Source: VAZQ01 sp963756715 (GTDB lineage: Bacteria > Pseudomonadota > Alphaproteobacteria > Rhizobiales > Xanthobacteraceae). Taken from it: DNA of 64,000 nucleotides. The DNA lies in assembly GCA_963756715.1 (NCBI GenBank), contig CAVWOV010000020.1, positions 186,001-250,000 on the forward strand, in the 5' to 3' direction. The notes beneath the pieces are model-generated. The model did no database searches, was not told the DNA's origin, and saw nothing but the letters and a program-made list of their open reading frames with translations. Below, piece after piece: positions 28,259 through 37,498 of the stretch; position 1 is the first letter of the stretch; each line of letters starts with the position of its first letter. A program made the translations under genes and the position numbers.

Positions 28259-28996
28259 TTGCCCACGTCGCTGATCTTAGCCTTTTCGGTGTCCGGGTAT
28301 TTGGTCGCGGTGCTTTCGCCGATGCGGTACTTTTCCGAGAACGTTGGTCCGGCGCTCGGTGTAAGGCGGCGTCTCTCCGCGCGGCTGTACCAGGTCGGCC
28401 TTGTTGGCGACCATGGCGGCGAAGTTGCGCTGTGACGCGCAGCCAAGGTTCCAGTAGGGGACGTTCTCGTTGTGCTCGCGATCGGCCGTGGGGCCGAGGT
28501 CGTGCGGCCAAAGTCCGCACGGTCCAGCCTCGGCCGTCATGGTGGGATAGTTGAGCCTCAAAGTGGGGATCTTGCTGGGGTCGGCCGGCACGTAAGGACG
28601 CACTTCGACGGCGTTCGGCGGCACTTGAAGCGCGGAAAGAATGGCGCGGACCTCGTGAACCGCGCGCGCCGCCGCGATTTCGTTTCTCGTCCCGGCTGGC
28701 GGCTCGATCAGGATGCCGCCGGTTGCCTGGCGCCGCCAGGTTCCGGCAAAGGCGGTCACATCGGCGCGCTGGTCGGGCGTCAAGCCGCCGCGCTTGCTGC
28801 CGATGAACAGTTCGACCGTGCGTACGCCCTCTTTGATGGCGATCGGATGGCGCAGGCGATAGTCGTTGGCAAGGCCGCTTGCGACCGGCACGGTGGTAAA
28901 GCATCCGCCGAGCGTGATGCATCCGAGCGCCGCGATCAGGCCAGCCGCCATGCGGATGCCGTGCCGCTTGGCGCCGGAAACCTGGATTGGAGTCAT
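28255..28996 (-). CDS. cpaD: Tad pilus lipoprotein CpaD (frameshifted near the C-terminus)
   Basis: Outer-membrane-associated lipoprotein of about 246 residues. The signal ends in the lipobox L-G-G-C (Cys near residue 32). The conserved CpaD segments are NDYRLRHPIAI, VELFIGSKRGGLTPDQRADV and CGLWPHDLGP with NLGCASQRNFAAMV near the C-terminus. As written the frame ends in a basic, unrelated tail at 28277. Removing one base in 28331-28345 gives SEKYRIGESTATKYPDTEKA and a TGA at 28255-28257 that overlaps the cpaE start. CpaD supports the secretin. Confidence 0.88.
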
Positions 28997-29023
28997 TTTA
29001 ATCGTCCCCTCGCGCGGATGCCA

Positions 29024-30650
29024 TCAATCAAGGATGAAGCCGTACTGACCTTGATAGCTGACCGCCGCGGCGCCCTTGCCGGGCGTGCCATAGATGCGGT
29101 TGAACTTGCCGAGCAGAACGCCCGCCGGATCGCTGGCGTCGGCATATCCGTCATCCGGCCGCGACAGCTCCTTCTGTGCGACAGCGCGCACGATATAGGG
29201 GCTGACGATGACCATCAGTTCGGTCTGCTTGTTGATGTAGTCGCGGCTCTTGAACAGCGCGCCGAGCACCGGCAGTTGCATCAGGCCGGGAATGCCGTTG
29301 ATCTGCTGCTTGGTCTGCTCGCCGATCATGCCGGCCATCGCGAGCGAGCCGCCAGAGGGGATCTCGACGGTGGTCTCGGCGCGGCGGGTCTTGATCGAAG
29401 GGATGGTCAAGGTCGAGTTCTGCTCGGTCCCGAACAGGCTAAAGCCGGTCGACTGCACCAAGGTGAGCTGGTTTTCCGTCGAGAGCTCGGACACTTCGGT
29501 CATGACCTTCAGGCTGATGCGGCCCTCGGTCATCACCACCGGCAGGAAGTTGAGGGATACGCCGAACTTTTTCCACGCAATCGAGTATTGGCAGTTACCG
29601 GTCGTGCCCAGGATCGTGGCGGCCGTGCAGGTATAGCCGGCGGGGATCGGGAATTCGCCGCCGGCAAGGAACGTGGCGGTCTCACCTGAGATGGCGGTCA
29701 GGTTCGGCTCGGCAAGCGTGCGGACCACACCGGCGCGTTCCATGGCCTTCAGTGTCGTGTTGATGGACTTCCATGTGCTGGTGATTGCGTTTGTCGCCAC
29801 CAGCGGTTGGCCGTAGATCGGGAACGGGTTGAAGTTTCTGAAATCGAGAACGGCCGAGCCAAAGCCGAGACCACCCGTAGCGCTCGTCAAGTCGACGCCG
29901 AGTTGCTTGATGACGTCGCGCTGTACTTCCGCGACCGTTACCTTAAGCATGACCTGATCGCGGCCGCCGATGGTCAGATTGTTGATGACCATGCCGTTGC
30001 TTGCCACCGCTGCCGCTAGACTGAGGACTGGTGGTGCTCGGAGGTGGTCGAAGTCCCGCGGAAGGTTGCGCGCAGCTATGGGCGGCGAGGCTCCCGTCGA
30101 CGTTCCCGATGATGATTGAGGTATTTTTGTTGCGGGAGAATAGTAGGGTGCGAGCGACCTCCGTGGCTAGTTGAGCGTCCAACGCGTTTGCCACCACGCC
30201 GGTCAACAAGCATGCCGTCTTCGCCGATGCCTTCCGCGGTGATAGTGGCGTGCGGCAGGGCGCGTTTGAGCGCTTCATTGATGCCGTTCAGGTCGCGCTT
30301 GAACCGCGACGTTGAATTCGCGGAGCTGATGCCCGCTGCTATCGAAGAAGATAATGTTCGTCTGTCCGACCTTGGAGCCGATCATGTAGACCCGGCGCGA
30401 GGAGTAAGCACGACGTTGGCGACGCACGGGTCAGCGACCAGCACCTCCTTGAGGTCGCGGGTCAGATCGATCACGCGCGATTTTCCGATTCCCAGGATAA
30501 GGGGCCCGAATTGGAGCCGCTGCGGCTCGTCGCGACCGTTGGGTAGCGGGGTGGTTCGCCAGCCGGCGCGCGGCCGGTGGCCACGAAACCGAACGCGACA
30601 ATCAACGCGACCAGCAGCGCTGTCTGGATCAGCGAGGTGTTCCCCATCAT
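29024..30650 (-). CDS. cpaC: Tad pilus secretin CpaC (3' two thirds readable, 5' third with several frameshifts)
   Basis: Outer-membrane secretin pore of the Flp pilus. The stretch 29024 to about 30007 reads cleanly through the secretin domain: RDQVMLKVTVAEVQRDVIKQ, ETATFLAGGEFPIPAG, SIKTRRAETTVEIPSGGSLA, IPGLMQLPVLGALFKS. Upstream, the expected CpaC N-terminus (MMGNTSLIQTALLVALIVAF), the pilus N-domain (FGPLILGIGKSRVIDLTRDL) and the BON-like part (LNGINEALKRALPHATITAE) are all present, but in changing frames, with shifts near 30541, 30395, 30300 and 30205. The segment 30020-30120 does not match in any frame I tried. Either the sequence is poor here or the gene is broken. Confidence 0.82.
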
Positions 30651-30670
30651 ACGGCCCCTTGTCGTCACTT

Positions 30671-31457
30671 TCATTTGGTTGGGTCTGGTAGTTACGCCGA
30701 ACCGCACGACGTCGACGCCGCGGCGGCGGCCGCTGTCTTCCTGAACCGGTTTGCCCTTGTCATTGAAGTCCACCAGGCTGCGCAGCGCGAGCGAGAGGGT
30801 GCCAAGCTGGCGGGACAACGCGAGCGTTTCGGCCTGCTGCGGGGTCAGTTCGAGCGTCGCAGTCTTCCCCACCACGACGCGCTGACCATTCTTTTCTTCG
30901 ACCGACTGGTCGATCGCCAGTACGCGGATGTTCGACAGGATGATTTCGCTGGTGTGCATTTCGACGCCGCTGCTCTTCTCCGCAGCCTTGTCGCGGCGAG
31001 AGAGTATGACGTCGACATGGTCATTCGGCAGGATGAAGCCGCCGGCGCCGGTTTCGGCCGAAATCTCTGTCGAGACCGCGCGCATGCCGGCCGGCAGAAT
31101 GGCCGCCATATAGCCGCCATTGCCCTTGATCAGTTTGGATTCGCGGATGGGTTCGCCACTCGAGAATGCGGCGCGCGTCATCGAGCCGGCGATTTCCTTG
31201 ATGGCATCCGGCCGGGTGCTCTTGCGGATGAAGTTTGCGCCGGCGGCGGCGGCCGGCCAAGTCTGCCAGCGCAGGTTGTTCGCCAATACGGTATGGCCCA
31301 AGCCGATATCGTCGTTGGCAACCAGCACATCGGTGGTTTCGAGGGGGGCGACCGGTGCCGGGGCAGGGGCAGGGGCTTCGGATCGGCCTGCGAGCAAGGC
31401 GGCGACACCGCCGGCTGCGACGGCGATCACCAGCACAATGATACGCGCGGGTTTCAT
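30671..31457 (-). CDS. cpaB: Tad pilus assembly protein CpaB (frameshifted just before the stop)
   Basis: Periplasmic, membrane-anchored protein of about 260 residues with one N-terminal helix (IIVLVIAVAAGGVAALLAG), an SAF domain (LVANDDIGLGHTVLANNLRW) and the RcpC/CpaB domain (AVSTEISAETGAGGFILPND; HVDVILSR). The written frame runs on into cpaC. Removing one C from the CCC at 30681-30683 gives a natural end, VVRFGVTTRPTK, with TGA at 30671-30673, 20 bp before the cpaC start. The ATG at 31457 is chosen as the usual start of the helix. Confidence 0.88.
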
Positions 31458-31721
31458 ACGCTTCGCTTTCCACAAAATACGCTGCGATCAACGCCTGACC
31501 GCAGCCGCCGAGATGCCCCCGACCGTACGTGGTCGTGCGTGGCAGATTTCAGCAGCTAAACGTCAAAGCATGGTTAATGAGGCGTATCCAAATCGAGTTA
31601 ATAGTTCGTAGCCCGGTCGGATTTCGCCTGGTGTGGAGCGCCGGGCACAGCTTCGATAAATTGAAATCGCTCTTGATCTGGATCTATCTTTTCGTCAAAT
31701 GCGCTCGGTGGCGGCTCGTCA

Positions 31722-32228
31722 TCACCAGCCGGCCGCGGTCATCCAGGGCGTCTCCGGATAGACCGCAAGCGCCGCGGCTGCGAGCGCGATACCGTAGGGC
31801 ACGCCGCCGTTCCTGTCGTGCAAGCGCTGCACCCACGCCTGCCTTGCCAGCATCGCCGGCAACGGTGCGTGGCGGAACTGGATGAGCAGCAAAGTCAGGG
31901 CGCCGCCGAACAACGAGGCATAGATGAGGTAAGGGAGGAGATGGTCAAATCCCAGCCATAACGCCGTTGCCGCAGCGAGCTTGGCGTCGCCCCCTCCGAT
32001 CCAGCCGCGTGTGAAGAAGCCGAAGGCGACGACGAGAACAACACAAGCCGCCCCCACATGCGAAAGAACATCGGCGATGCTCATCCCGGTGACCAAGGCC
32101 AGCGCGACAAAGCCGCCGGCGAGGACCAGCGATACCCGGTTGGAGATGGTCATGGTCAGGAGGTCGCTCGAGGCGGCGAAAGCCATCAGCGCCGGAAACA
32201 GCATCAGTCGGATGGTATCGGCAACCAT
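31722..32228 (-). CDS. cpaA: Prepilin peptidase CpaA (A24 family)
   Basis: Integral-membrane aspartyl peptidase of about 168 residues that cleaves the Flp prepilin and TadE/F pseudopilins. The two catalytic Asp residues are in the segment AFAASSDLLTMTISNRVSL (first) and the G-x-G-D motif GGGDAKL (second). Five or six hydrophobic segments are seen. The start is uncertain: ATG at 32228 (MVADTIRLML) or at 32255. It lies between pilA and cpaB, and about 260 bp without any gene separate it from cpaB. Confidence 0.88.
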   Translation of the reverse strand: MVADTIRLMLFPALMAFAASSDLLTMTISNRVSLVLAGGFVALALVTGMSIADVLSHVGAACVVLVVAFGFFTRGWIGGGDAKLAAATALWLGFDHLLPYLIYASLFGGALTLLLIQFRHAPLPAMLARQAWVQRLHDRNGGVPYGIALAAAALAVYPETPWMTAAGW

Positions 32229-32369
32229 GATCACGACGTCCGGGGGCGGCAACATGGCCGCAGGTTCTGCTGCAATCCTAGGCGGCGCCCGTTGCCGAAC
32301 GGTTAGCGCCGGCCGGGCACGGCGAACCTCCTTAGCAACTCTAATTTGCCGATGGTCTCAAAAAGAAAA

Positions 32370-32387
32370 GCCCCGGCGAGCCGGGGC
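32370..32387 (-). terminator. Rho-independent terminator after the Flp pilin gene
   Basis: Read on the minus strand, GCCCCGG-CTCG-CCGGGGC is a perfect 7-bp stem with a 4-nt loop, followed by TTTTCTTTT (32360-32369). It lies 27 bp after the pilin stop, so the abundant pilin message is probably ended here and the rest of the Tad operon is expressed at a lower level. Confidence 0.85.
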
Positions 32388-32413
32388 CTTCGCAGGTCTT
32401 CGAGTGTCGCAGC

Positions 32414-32578
32414 TTACTTCAGCGCGGTCGAGACGCTACCCAAGGTCGTGTTCAGCTTGGAGCCGAGGCCTTGCACGACGGCAATGATCGCAACCGAGAT
32501 GCCGGCAGCGATGAGGCCGTATTCGATGGCGGTGGCACCGGACTCATCCTTAACAAAACGCTTCACCAAGTTGGTCAT
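32414..32578 (-). CDS. pilA: Flp/Fap-type pilin, major pilus subunit
   Basis: A 54-residue type IVb prepilin. The short basic leader MTNLVKRFVKDESG is cleaved after Gly14, leaving A-T-A-I-E-Y with Glu at position +5, as the CpaA peptidase requires. A single hydrophobic helix follows (GLIAAGISVAIIAVV), and the tail is short and polar. TAGGAGT stands 6-12 bp before the ATG. It is the first gene of the Tad cluster, has its own terminator, and is preceded by a very AT-rich upstream region. Confidence 0.95.
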   Translation of the reverse strand: MTNLVKRFVKDESGATAIEYGLIAAGISVAIIAVVQGLGSKLNTTLGSVSTALK

Positions 32579-33161
32579 GTTTGACTCCTAAAGGTCCACG
32601 GGGCTGTCTGAGCGTGATTCCGGGGAGCCGTTATTGCCCGACCGCTCCGAAACCGTGCCGCAACATTGCCACCGTCACCTTGCGGCTGGGTTAATAACCG
32701 TGATGAAATATGCAGTCATGCCTAGAAAAAACAATGTAGTTAAAAATAGATTGAACCAGAAAATCTGTGGTTAATAAGCTATTTATTCAAATTTTAATCA
32801 GTTTATCTGTAATCATAGTTGCACTAGAGCATATAGTAATAAAATCTAATCATAATATCGCATCTGTAATACGTCAAAAATGCTTAGATTTATTGTAATA
32901 ACTTGCCTGGGTCGCTCCGATGGATTCGTAACGCGACGGGCGGTTCTGTCGGGGGGATAGCCAATACGATTGCGTCACATGACGGGAGGTGATCGTCGCT
33001 CCAATTGGCCTCGGCCGCGGGGACGATCTCTGTTTTGGGGCGCGTTCAACCGTTCGTATGACGTTTTGCGCACCAGCCGGCAATTCATACCATCTTAACC
33101 GCAGCGCCCGATACCGGACGCCCCGGCACGTTCTTCGCGGCCGCGTGGGTGGTCTTAAATC
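32579..33161. other. 583-bp non-coding region with an AT-rich core
   Basis: No gene is visible on either strand. Positions 32701-32880 contain only 48 G/C in 180 bases (27%, counted by hand), against a clearly GC-rich surround. The region separates the Flp pilin gene (minus) from the sterol-desaturase-type gene (plus) and so must hold both promoters. The AT-rich core may bind a nucleoid or MucR/H-NS-like silencer. I could not fix a -35/-10 pair with confidence. Confidence 0.6.
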
Positions 33162-33989
33162 ATGTACGACGAATTTGTCTCCGCCATCCACAGCATCGGA
33201 CTGACGCTTGTAAAGATCGTGCCGGTGTCCATTGCCCTCGCACTGGTCTTCAGCGTCCTCTCTGTGTTCTGGGCGTGCAATCCGGGCCAGCACTGGTGGC
33301 GCAAGCGCGACCTCATCACCGACCTTTGTTACTGGTTCATTATTCCGCTATTCGCGCGTTACCTGCGCATTGGGCTCCTGGTCATTGGAGCCGCGTACCT
33401 GTTCCACATCAACACCGCCGAAGGTCTGATCGCTTTCTACGACGACGGTCACGGCCCGCTGTCGCGATTGCCGCTCTGGCTGCAGGCGGCGATCTTCCTG
33501 GTCGGCTCGGATTTCATGATGTACTGGATTCACCGCGCCTTCCATCGCCAGGGGCTGTGGCGCTATCACGCTGTCCACCATTCGTCCGAGCACCTCGACT
33601 GGATCTCGGCGGCGCGATTCCATCCGGTCAACATCTTCCTCGGCAGCGTGGCCGCGGACGTCGTCCTGCTCCTGGCCGGCATCTCGCCCAATGTACTGGT
33701 CTTTCTCGGCCCGTTCACGATTGCGCATTCAGCCTTTGTGCATGCCAACCTGAAATGGACGCTCGGGCCGTTCAAATACGTCATCGCCAGTCCGGTCTTC
33801 CATCGCTGGCATCACACGGAGGCCTCGCGGGGAGGCGAGAAGAACTTTGCCTCGACCTTTCCCGTGCTCGATCTGATGTTCGGCACCTTCTACATGCCAA
33901 AGAACGCAATGCCCGACAGCTACGGTATCGCCGATACGAGCTTTCCGCCGACGTTCGGCGAACAGATGCTTTATCCGTTCAAACGCTGA
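33162..33989 (+). CDS. Sterol desaturase / fatty acid hydroxylase family membrane protein
   Basis: Integral-membrane di-iron oxygenase of 275 residues. The eight-His pattern of the family is present: HRAFH (H-x3-H), HAVHHSSEH and HRWHH, spaced as expected over about residues 125-220. Four or more hydrophobic segments are seen. Substrates in this family include fatty acids, sterols, hopanoids and carotenoids; nothing here decides between them. It splits the two halves of the pilus locus but has no evident role in pili. Confidence 0.85.
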   Translation: MYDEFVSAIHSIGLTLVKIVPVSIALALVFSVLSVFWACNPGQHWWRKRDLITDLCYWFIIPLFARYLRIGLLVIGAAYLFHINTAEGLIAFYDDGHGPLSRLPLWLQAAIFLVGSDFMMYWIHRAFHRQGLWRYHAVHHSSEHLDWISAARFHPVNIFLGSVAADVVLLLAGISPNVLVFLGPFTIAHSAFVHANLKWTLGPFKYVIASPVFHRWHHTEASRGGEKNFASTFPVLDLMFGTFYMPKNAMPDSYGIADTSFPPTFGEQMLYPFKR

Positions 33990-34108
33990 CTGGATGCGGC
34001 TCGGGCTATTCGCACTTCGTTCACGAATTTGGCGTCAACTCGGGCGCAAGACCGGCCCATTCGGAGCCGCCGTAACGGTCCGAGGCGTAAGGGTACGGGG
34101 AGAGTGTG

Positions 34109-34579
34109 ATGCTGTTCGTGCGTTCTGCCGTTGCCTGTGCGCTGACGCTTACTAGCGCGTGCCTGCTCACGCCGGTCGTGGCGTCGGCCGCCGATTTCGT
34201 CGTCCACCTCGACGAGGCGAGGCTGATAAAGCTGCCCAACACGGTCGCAACGATCGTGATCGGCAATCCACTGATCGCCGACGCATCGCTGCAGACCGGC
34301 GGGCAGATGGTCATTACCGGCAAGGGCTTTGGAACGACCAACATCATCGTGCTCGACCGCGCCGGACACGTTCTGATGAATCGAGGGATTGAGGTGAGGG
34401 GACCGGTCGGCCACGTGGTCGTGGTCTATAAGGGCGTTGAACGTGAAACCTACAGTTGCACGCCGAAATGCCAGCCGCGCAACACCCTCGGCGACAGTGC
34501 GGCGTACTTTAAAACCACGATCGACCAGATCGATTTGCGCAACGAAAAGGCGCAGGGGAAAGACGGCGGGTCAAAATAA
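34109..34579 (+). CDS. Secreted protein with CpaC-type pilus N-terminal domain
   Basis: A 156-residue exported protein. The signal peptide ends near A-S-A-A. It is followed by one copy of the secretin/pilus N-domain (FVVHLDEARLIKLPNTVATI; GNPLIADASLQTGGQMVITG; KGFGTTNIIVLDRAGHVLMN). No secretin pore domain is present. A C-x3-C pair (CTPKC) lies near residue 120. It looks like a stand-alone CpaC N-domain, found near tad clusters in related bacteria, and may assist the secretin. GGGGAGAG precedes the GTG/ATG pair at 34106/34109. Confidence 0.8.
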   Translation: MLFVRSAVACALTLTSACLLTPVVASAADFVVHLDEARLIKLPNTVATIVIGNPLIADASLQTGGQMVITGKGFGTTNIIVLDRAGHVLMNRGIEVRGPVGHVVVVYKGVERETYSCTPKCQPRNTLGDSAAYFKTTIDQIDLRNEKAQGKDGGSK

Positions 34580-34759
34580 TCCCGGGCTGCGGCCGGCCGT
34601 CGCCTGATTTAGCCCCGTTCCGGTCAGTCAGTTGGTGAGCGGCGAGTTAAAAGCTGCTCCGCCATTGTTGGCAATTACCTCAACAATTCACAAACATCTC
34701 TTTGCTAACACTCAAAGTATCGCGATCGCTGAAATCGCAAACGATCGAGTGTTTTCGTC

Positions 34760-35332
34760 ATGTTCGAAGTCGTCAAACGAAAATTCGGCTGTGGTGCGCA
34801 GCGGCTGAGAGCAGCCAAGCTGGTGCGTCGGTTTGTAAGGCAGCAGGACGGTGCCGCCGCCGTCGAGTACGCGCTCGTCGCAGCGCCGTTTCTTGCCCTG
34901 ATGTTTGGCATCCTGGAGACGGCGCTGGTCTTCTTCGCCGGCCAGGCGCTCGAAACCGCCGTGGCGGATTCATCGCGGCTCATCATGACCGGCCAGGCGC
35001 AGAACCAGAGTTTCTCGCAAACGGATTTCAAGAATGCGGTCTGCGCGAAAATACATGGGTTGTTCGACTGTCAGGCCGGCCTGAATGTCGATGTCAAGAC
35101 GTTCTCGTCGTTTGCCGATGTGACCACGGCCAATCCGCTCGATAGCCAGGGCAACCTGCAGACCAATTTCTCCTACAATCCTGGAGGGCCTGGCGACATT
35201 GTGGTCGTGCGATTGTTCTATCAGTGGCCGGTGTTCGTCTCGCTCCTCGGGTCCTCTCTGAGCAATATGAGTGGCAACAAACACCTTCTGATCGCGACCG
35301 CCGCGTTCCGCAACGAACCCTATTCCAATTGA
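34760..35332 (+). CDS. TadE-like pseudopilin
   Basis: Minor pilin-like protein of 190 residues. The TadE signature near residues 30-55 is D-G-A-A-A-V-E-Y-A-L-V-A-A-P-F-L, with a Glu five residues after the likely cleavage site and a hydrophobic helix. The rest is a periplasmic domain with two Cys (CAKIHGLFDC). It is probably processed by CpaA and needed for Flp pilus assembly or adhesion. It is followed 10 bp later by a second TadE-like gene. Confidence 0.85.
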   Translation: MFEVVKRKFGCGAQRLRAAKLVRRFVRQQDGAAAVEYALVAAPFLALMFGILETALVFFAGQALETAVADSSRLIMTGQAQNQSFSQTDFKNAVCAKIHGLFDCQAGLNVDVKTFSSFADVTTANPLDSQGNLQTNFSYNPGGPGDIVVVRLFYQWPVFVSLLGSSLSNMSGNKHLLIATAAFRNEPYSN

Positions 35333-35342
35333 GTGTCGGGCG

Positions 35343-35933
35343 ATGAAGATCATGCCGTCTCGTGTTCGCCTACCGCAGCGTCTTGCGCGCTTTGCGCAGG
35401 ACAGGCGTGGCACTTCGGCCGTCGAGTTCGCGATGCTGCTGCCGCTCCTGCTTACGCTTTATCTCGGTACGTTCGAAATTTCGCAGGGAATCGAAATCAA
35501 CCGCAAAGTGACGTTGACGTCGCGCACGGTGGCCGACCTTGCATCCCAGGTATCGAGCATCAGCAATTCGGATATGACCAACCTGCTTGGTGCATCGAGC
35601 GCGGTGATGAGCTGCACCACGGTCAAACAGTGCGATATAAACAAGCTCAAGGTCACGGTTTCGGAGGTGAAGATCGACGCTAACCAGACCGCCAAGGTCG
35701 TCTGGAGTGATACGCTCAACGGCACCAAGCGGGCCGTCGGATCGAGCGTTTCGTTACCGACGGCGCTCAAGGTCGCAAACACCAACCTGATTTGGGGCGA
35801 AGTGTCTTATAGCTACAAGCCCATGATCGGCTACGTGATAACCGGCACGCTCAACTTGTCCGATCAGATTTTCATGCGTCCGCGATTGTCCGACTGTGTC
35901 ACCCGCGACACCGGTTCGTCGCAAGTCTGCTGA
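35343..35933 (+). CDS. TadE/TadF-like pseudopilin
   Basis: Second minor pilin-like protein, 196 residues. The N-terminal signature is R-R-G-T-S-A-V-E-F-A-M-L-L-P-L-L near residues 21-36, followed by a helix and a periplasmic domain with paired Cys residues (CTTVKQC; CVTRDTGSSQVC). It belongs with the preceding TadE gene in a two-gene operon. The large TadG protein with a von Willebrand domain, often found next to these, is not in the window. It ends 3 bp before the convergent Lrp gene. Confidence 0.85.
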   Translation: MKIMPSRVRLPQRLARFAQDRRGTSAVEFAMLLPLLLTLYLGTFEISQGIEINRKVTLTSRTVADLASQVSSISNSDMTNLLGASSAVMSCTTVKQCDINKLKVTVSEVKIDANQTAKVVWSDTLNGTKRAVGSSVSLPTALKVANTNLIWGEVSYSYKPMIGYVITGTLNLSDQIFMRPRLSDCVTRDTGSSQVC

Positions 35934-35936
35934 GTC

Positions 35937-36392
35937 TCAAGGCGGAATCGGCAGCGCCGTGGTCGATTTGATCTTTTCCATCGCGAAGCGCGACGTCACG
36001 TTGGTGAGTGGCACCGCGGCGATGAGGTGCTTGTAGAACGCGTCGTAGCCCTGAATGTCGGGCACCACGACGCGCAGCATGTAGTCGACGTCGCCGGCCA
36101 TCCGGTAGAACTCCATCACCTCCGGCATCGCGCCGACAACCTCGGCGAAGCGCGTGAGCCATTCCCGGGAATGGTCGCCGGTCTCGATCGACACGAAGAC
36201 CGTTACCCCAAGCCCGATCTTGTCCTGATCGACCAGAGCCACGCGCCTCTGAATCACGCCGTCGGCTTCGAGGCGTTGAATTCGCTTCCAGCAGGGCGTC
36301 GAGGACAGTCCAACTTTGTTGCCGATTTCCGCCACTGAGTGCGAGGTGTCCTGCTGCAGCAGCGCGAGTATCTTGCGATCGATAGCGTCCAT
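35937..36392 (-). CDS. Lrp/AsnC-family transcriptional regulator
   Basis: A 151-residue regulator. An N-terminal AsnC helix-turn-helix (DRKILALLQQDTSHSVAEIG; VGLSSTPCWKRIQRLEADGV) is followed by an RAM ligand-binding domain (MPEVMEFYRMAGDVDYMLRV). Such proteins sense amino acids or ketoacids. The ATG at 36392 with AAGAGAG upstream matches the family's usual start; the open frame extends to 36485 without a match. No adjacent target is obvious; the kinase gene lies 128 bp upstream on the same strand. Confidence 0.9.
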   Translation of the reverse strand: MDAIDRKILALLQQDTSHSVAEIGNKVGLSSTPCWKRIQRLEADGVIQRRVALVDQDKIGLGVTVFVSIETGDHSREWLTRFAEVVGAMPEVMEFYRMAGDVDYMLRVVVPDIQGYDAFYKHLIAAVPLTNVTSRFAMEKIKSTTALPIPP

Positions 36393-36520
36393 CAGAACTC
36401 TCTTGGAAGAAAATACTACCTCGGGCGCGGGAGACAGTTTTTCAGTCGCCGGGGAATTGGATATACAGAGCAATACATAGAACAATATTCTATTTCAATG
36501 CCGATTACGCCCTGCAGGCT

Positions 36521-37498
36521 TCAAAACTCGGCATTGCAGCGGAATTGCCGAATTATGCTGTTCCCAGCGCGCTCTGCCAGGAAGGCCTCGACTTCGGCGC
36601 GGGTCGGCGCGCCCGACGAACCGCCAAGACGAGTGCATTTCAGCCCGGCGGCCGCGGCGCCAAAGCGCATGGCGGCGCGCAGGCTGCGGCCCTCCACCAG
36701 CGCGAGCGCGAAGGCGCCGTGGAAGACATCGCCCGCACCCAGTGTGTCGATGGCCTGCACGGCAAACGCGGGGCTGTGCCGCAGCGCGTTACCTTCGCGC
36801 CAGACCACGTCGCCGGGTCCGTTGGTGACGGCGAGAAACGCGTCGGTCACGGTGCCGATCTGAGCGAGACCGCCGGCGAGGTCGTCAAGACCGGTCGTCG
36901 CACGCAGGCATTCGCTGGAAAACACCACATGCGTGGCGATCCGAAACAACTCGTCGGAGGGTTCGGTCGGCTTGTCGGCGTCAAGCACCACCGTGAGCCC
37001 GCGCGCACGTGCCGCCCGGCAGATCGGTCGTACGAAGTCCGGAAACCGGTTGTCGGCCAGCACCGCGTCGGCCGATGCAACCAGCCCCTCCGGATCGCGC
37101 GGTGTTGTCGCCGCAATGCGATCATCGCGGTAGGTTACGATCATCCGTTCGCCGCGAGCGTCGATGAGGATCGCCGACAGTGGTGTGGCGAGACCTGCGA
37201 CGCGCACGCAGCCGGTGCAGTCGATGTTATCCCTGGCAAGCGCCGCAAGCACCCGGTCGCCATTCGCATCCTCTCCGGGCGGACCGCCGAGCGGACCGGA
37301 GAGCGAAGCGCGTCCGCCAAGCCGTGCGATGGCGACCGCCGCGTTGGCGGCGCAGCCGCCGTTGACGGCGAAGAAGCTCTTTGCCTGGGTCTTGCCGTCG
37401 GGCTCGGGAAATTGCTCGACCAGAAACACCTCATCGAGCACGATGATGCCGGTGCACAATATCGCCGCCCCCGGCGTTCCGGCGTCAGGAATAGTCAA
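36521..37498 (-). CDS. PfkB-family carbohydrate kinase
   Basis: Ribokinase-like sugar kinase of 325 residues. PfkB signature 1 is in VNGGCAANAAVAIARLGG and signature 2 is D-T-L-G-A-G-D-V-F-H-G-A near residues 245-256, containing the catalytic Asp. The sugar is not identified; the N-terminus resembles the sulfofructose-kinase/ribokinase branch. The start overlaps the end of nudC by 14 bp, so the two are cotranscribed. Confidence 0.87.
   Translation of the reverse strand: MTIPDAGTPGAAILCTGIIVLDEVFLVEQFPEPDGKTQAKSFFAVNGGCAANAAVAIARLGGRASLSGPLGGPPGEDANGDRVLAALARDNIDCTGCVRVAGLATPLSAILIDARGERMIVTYRDDRIAATTPRDPEGLVASADAVLADNRFPDFVRPICRAARARGLTVVLDADKPTEPSDELFRIATHVVFSSECLRATTGLDDLAGGLAQIGTVTDAFLAVTNGPGDVVWREGNALRHSPAFAVQAIDTLGAGDVFHGAFALALVEGRSLRAAMRFGAAAAGLKCTRLGGSSGAPTRAEVEAFLAERAGNSIIRQFRCNAEF

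Noticed and set aside
32346..32591. An 81-residue plus-strand frame opposite the pilin gene
   Set aside because: The minus strand encodes a textbook Flp prepilin with ribosome site and terminator.
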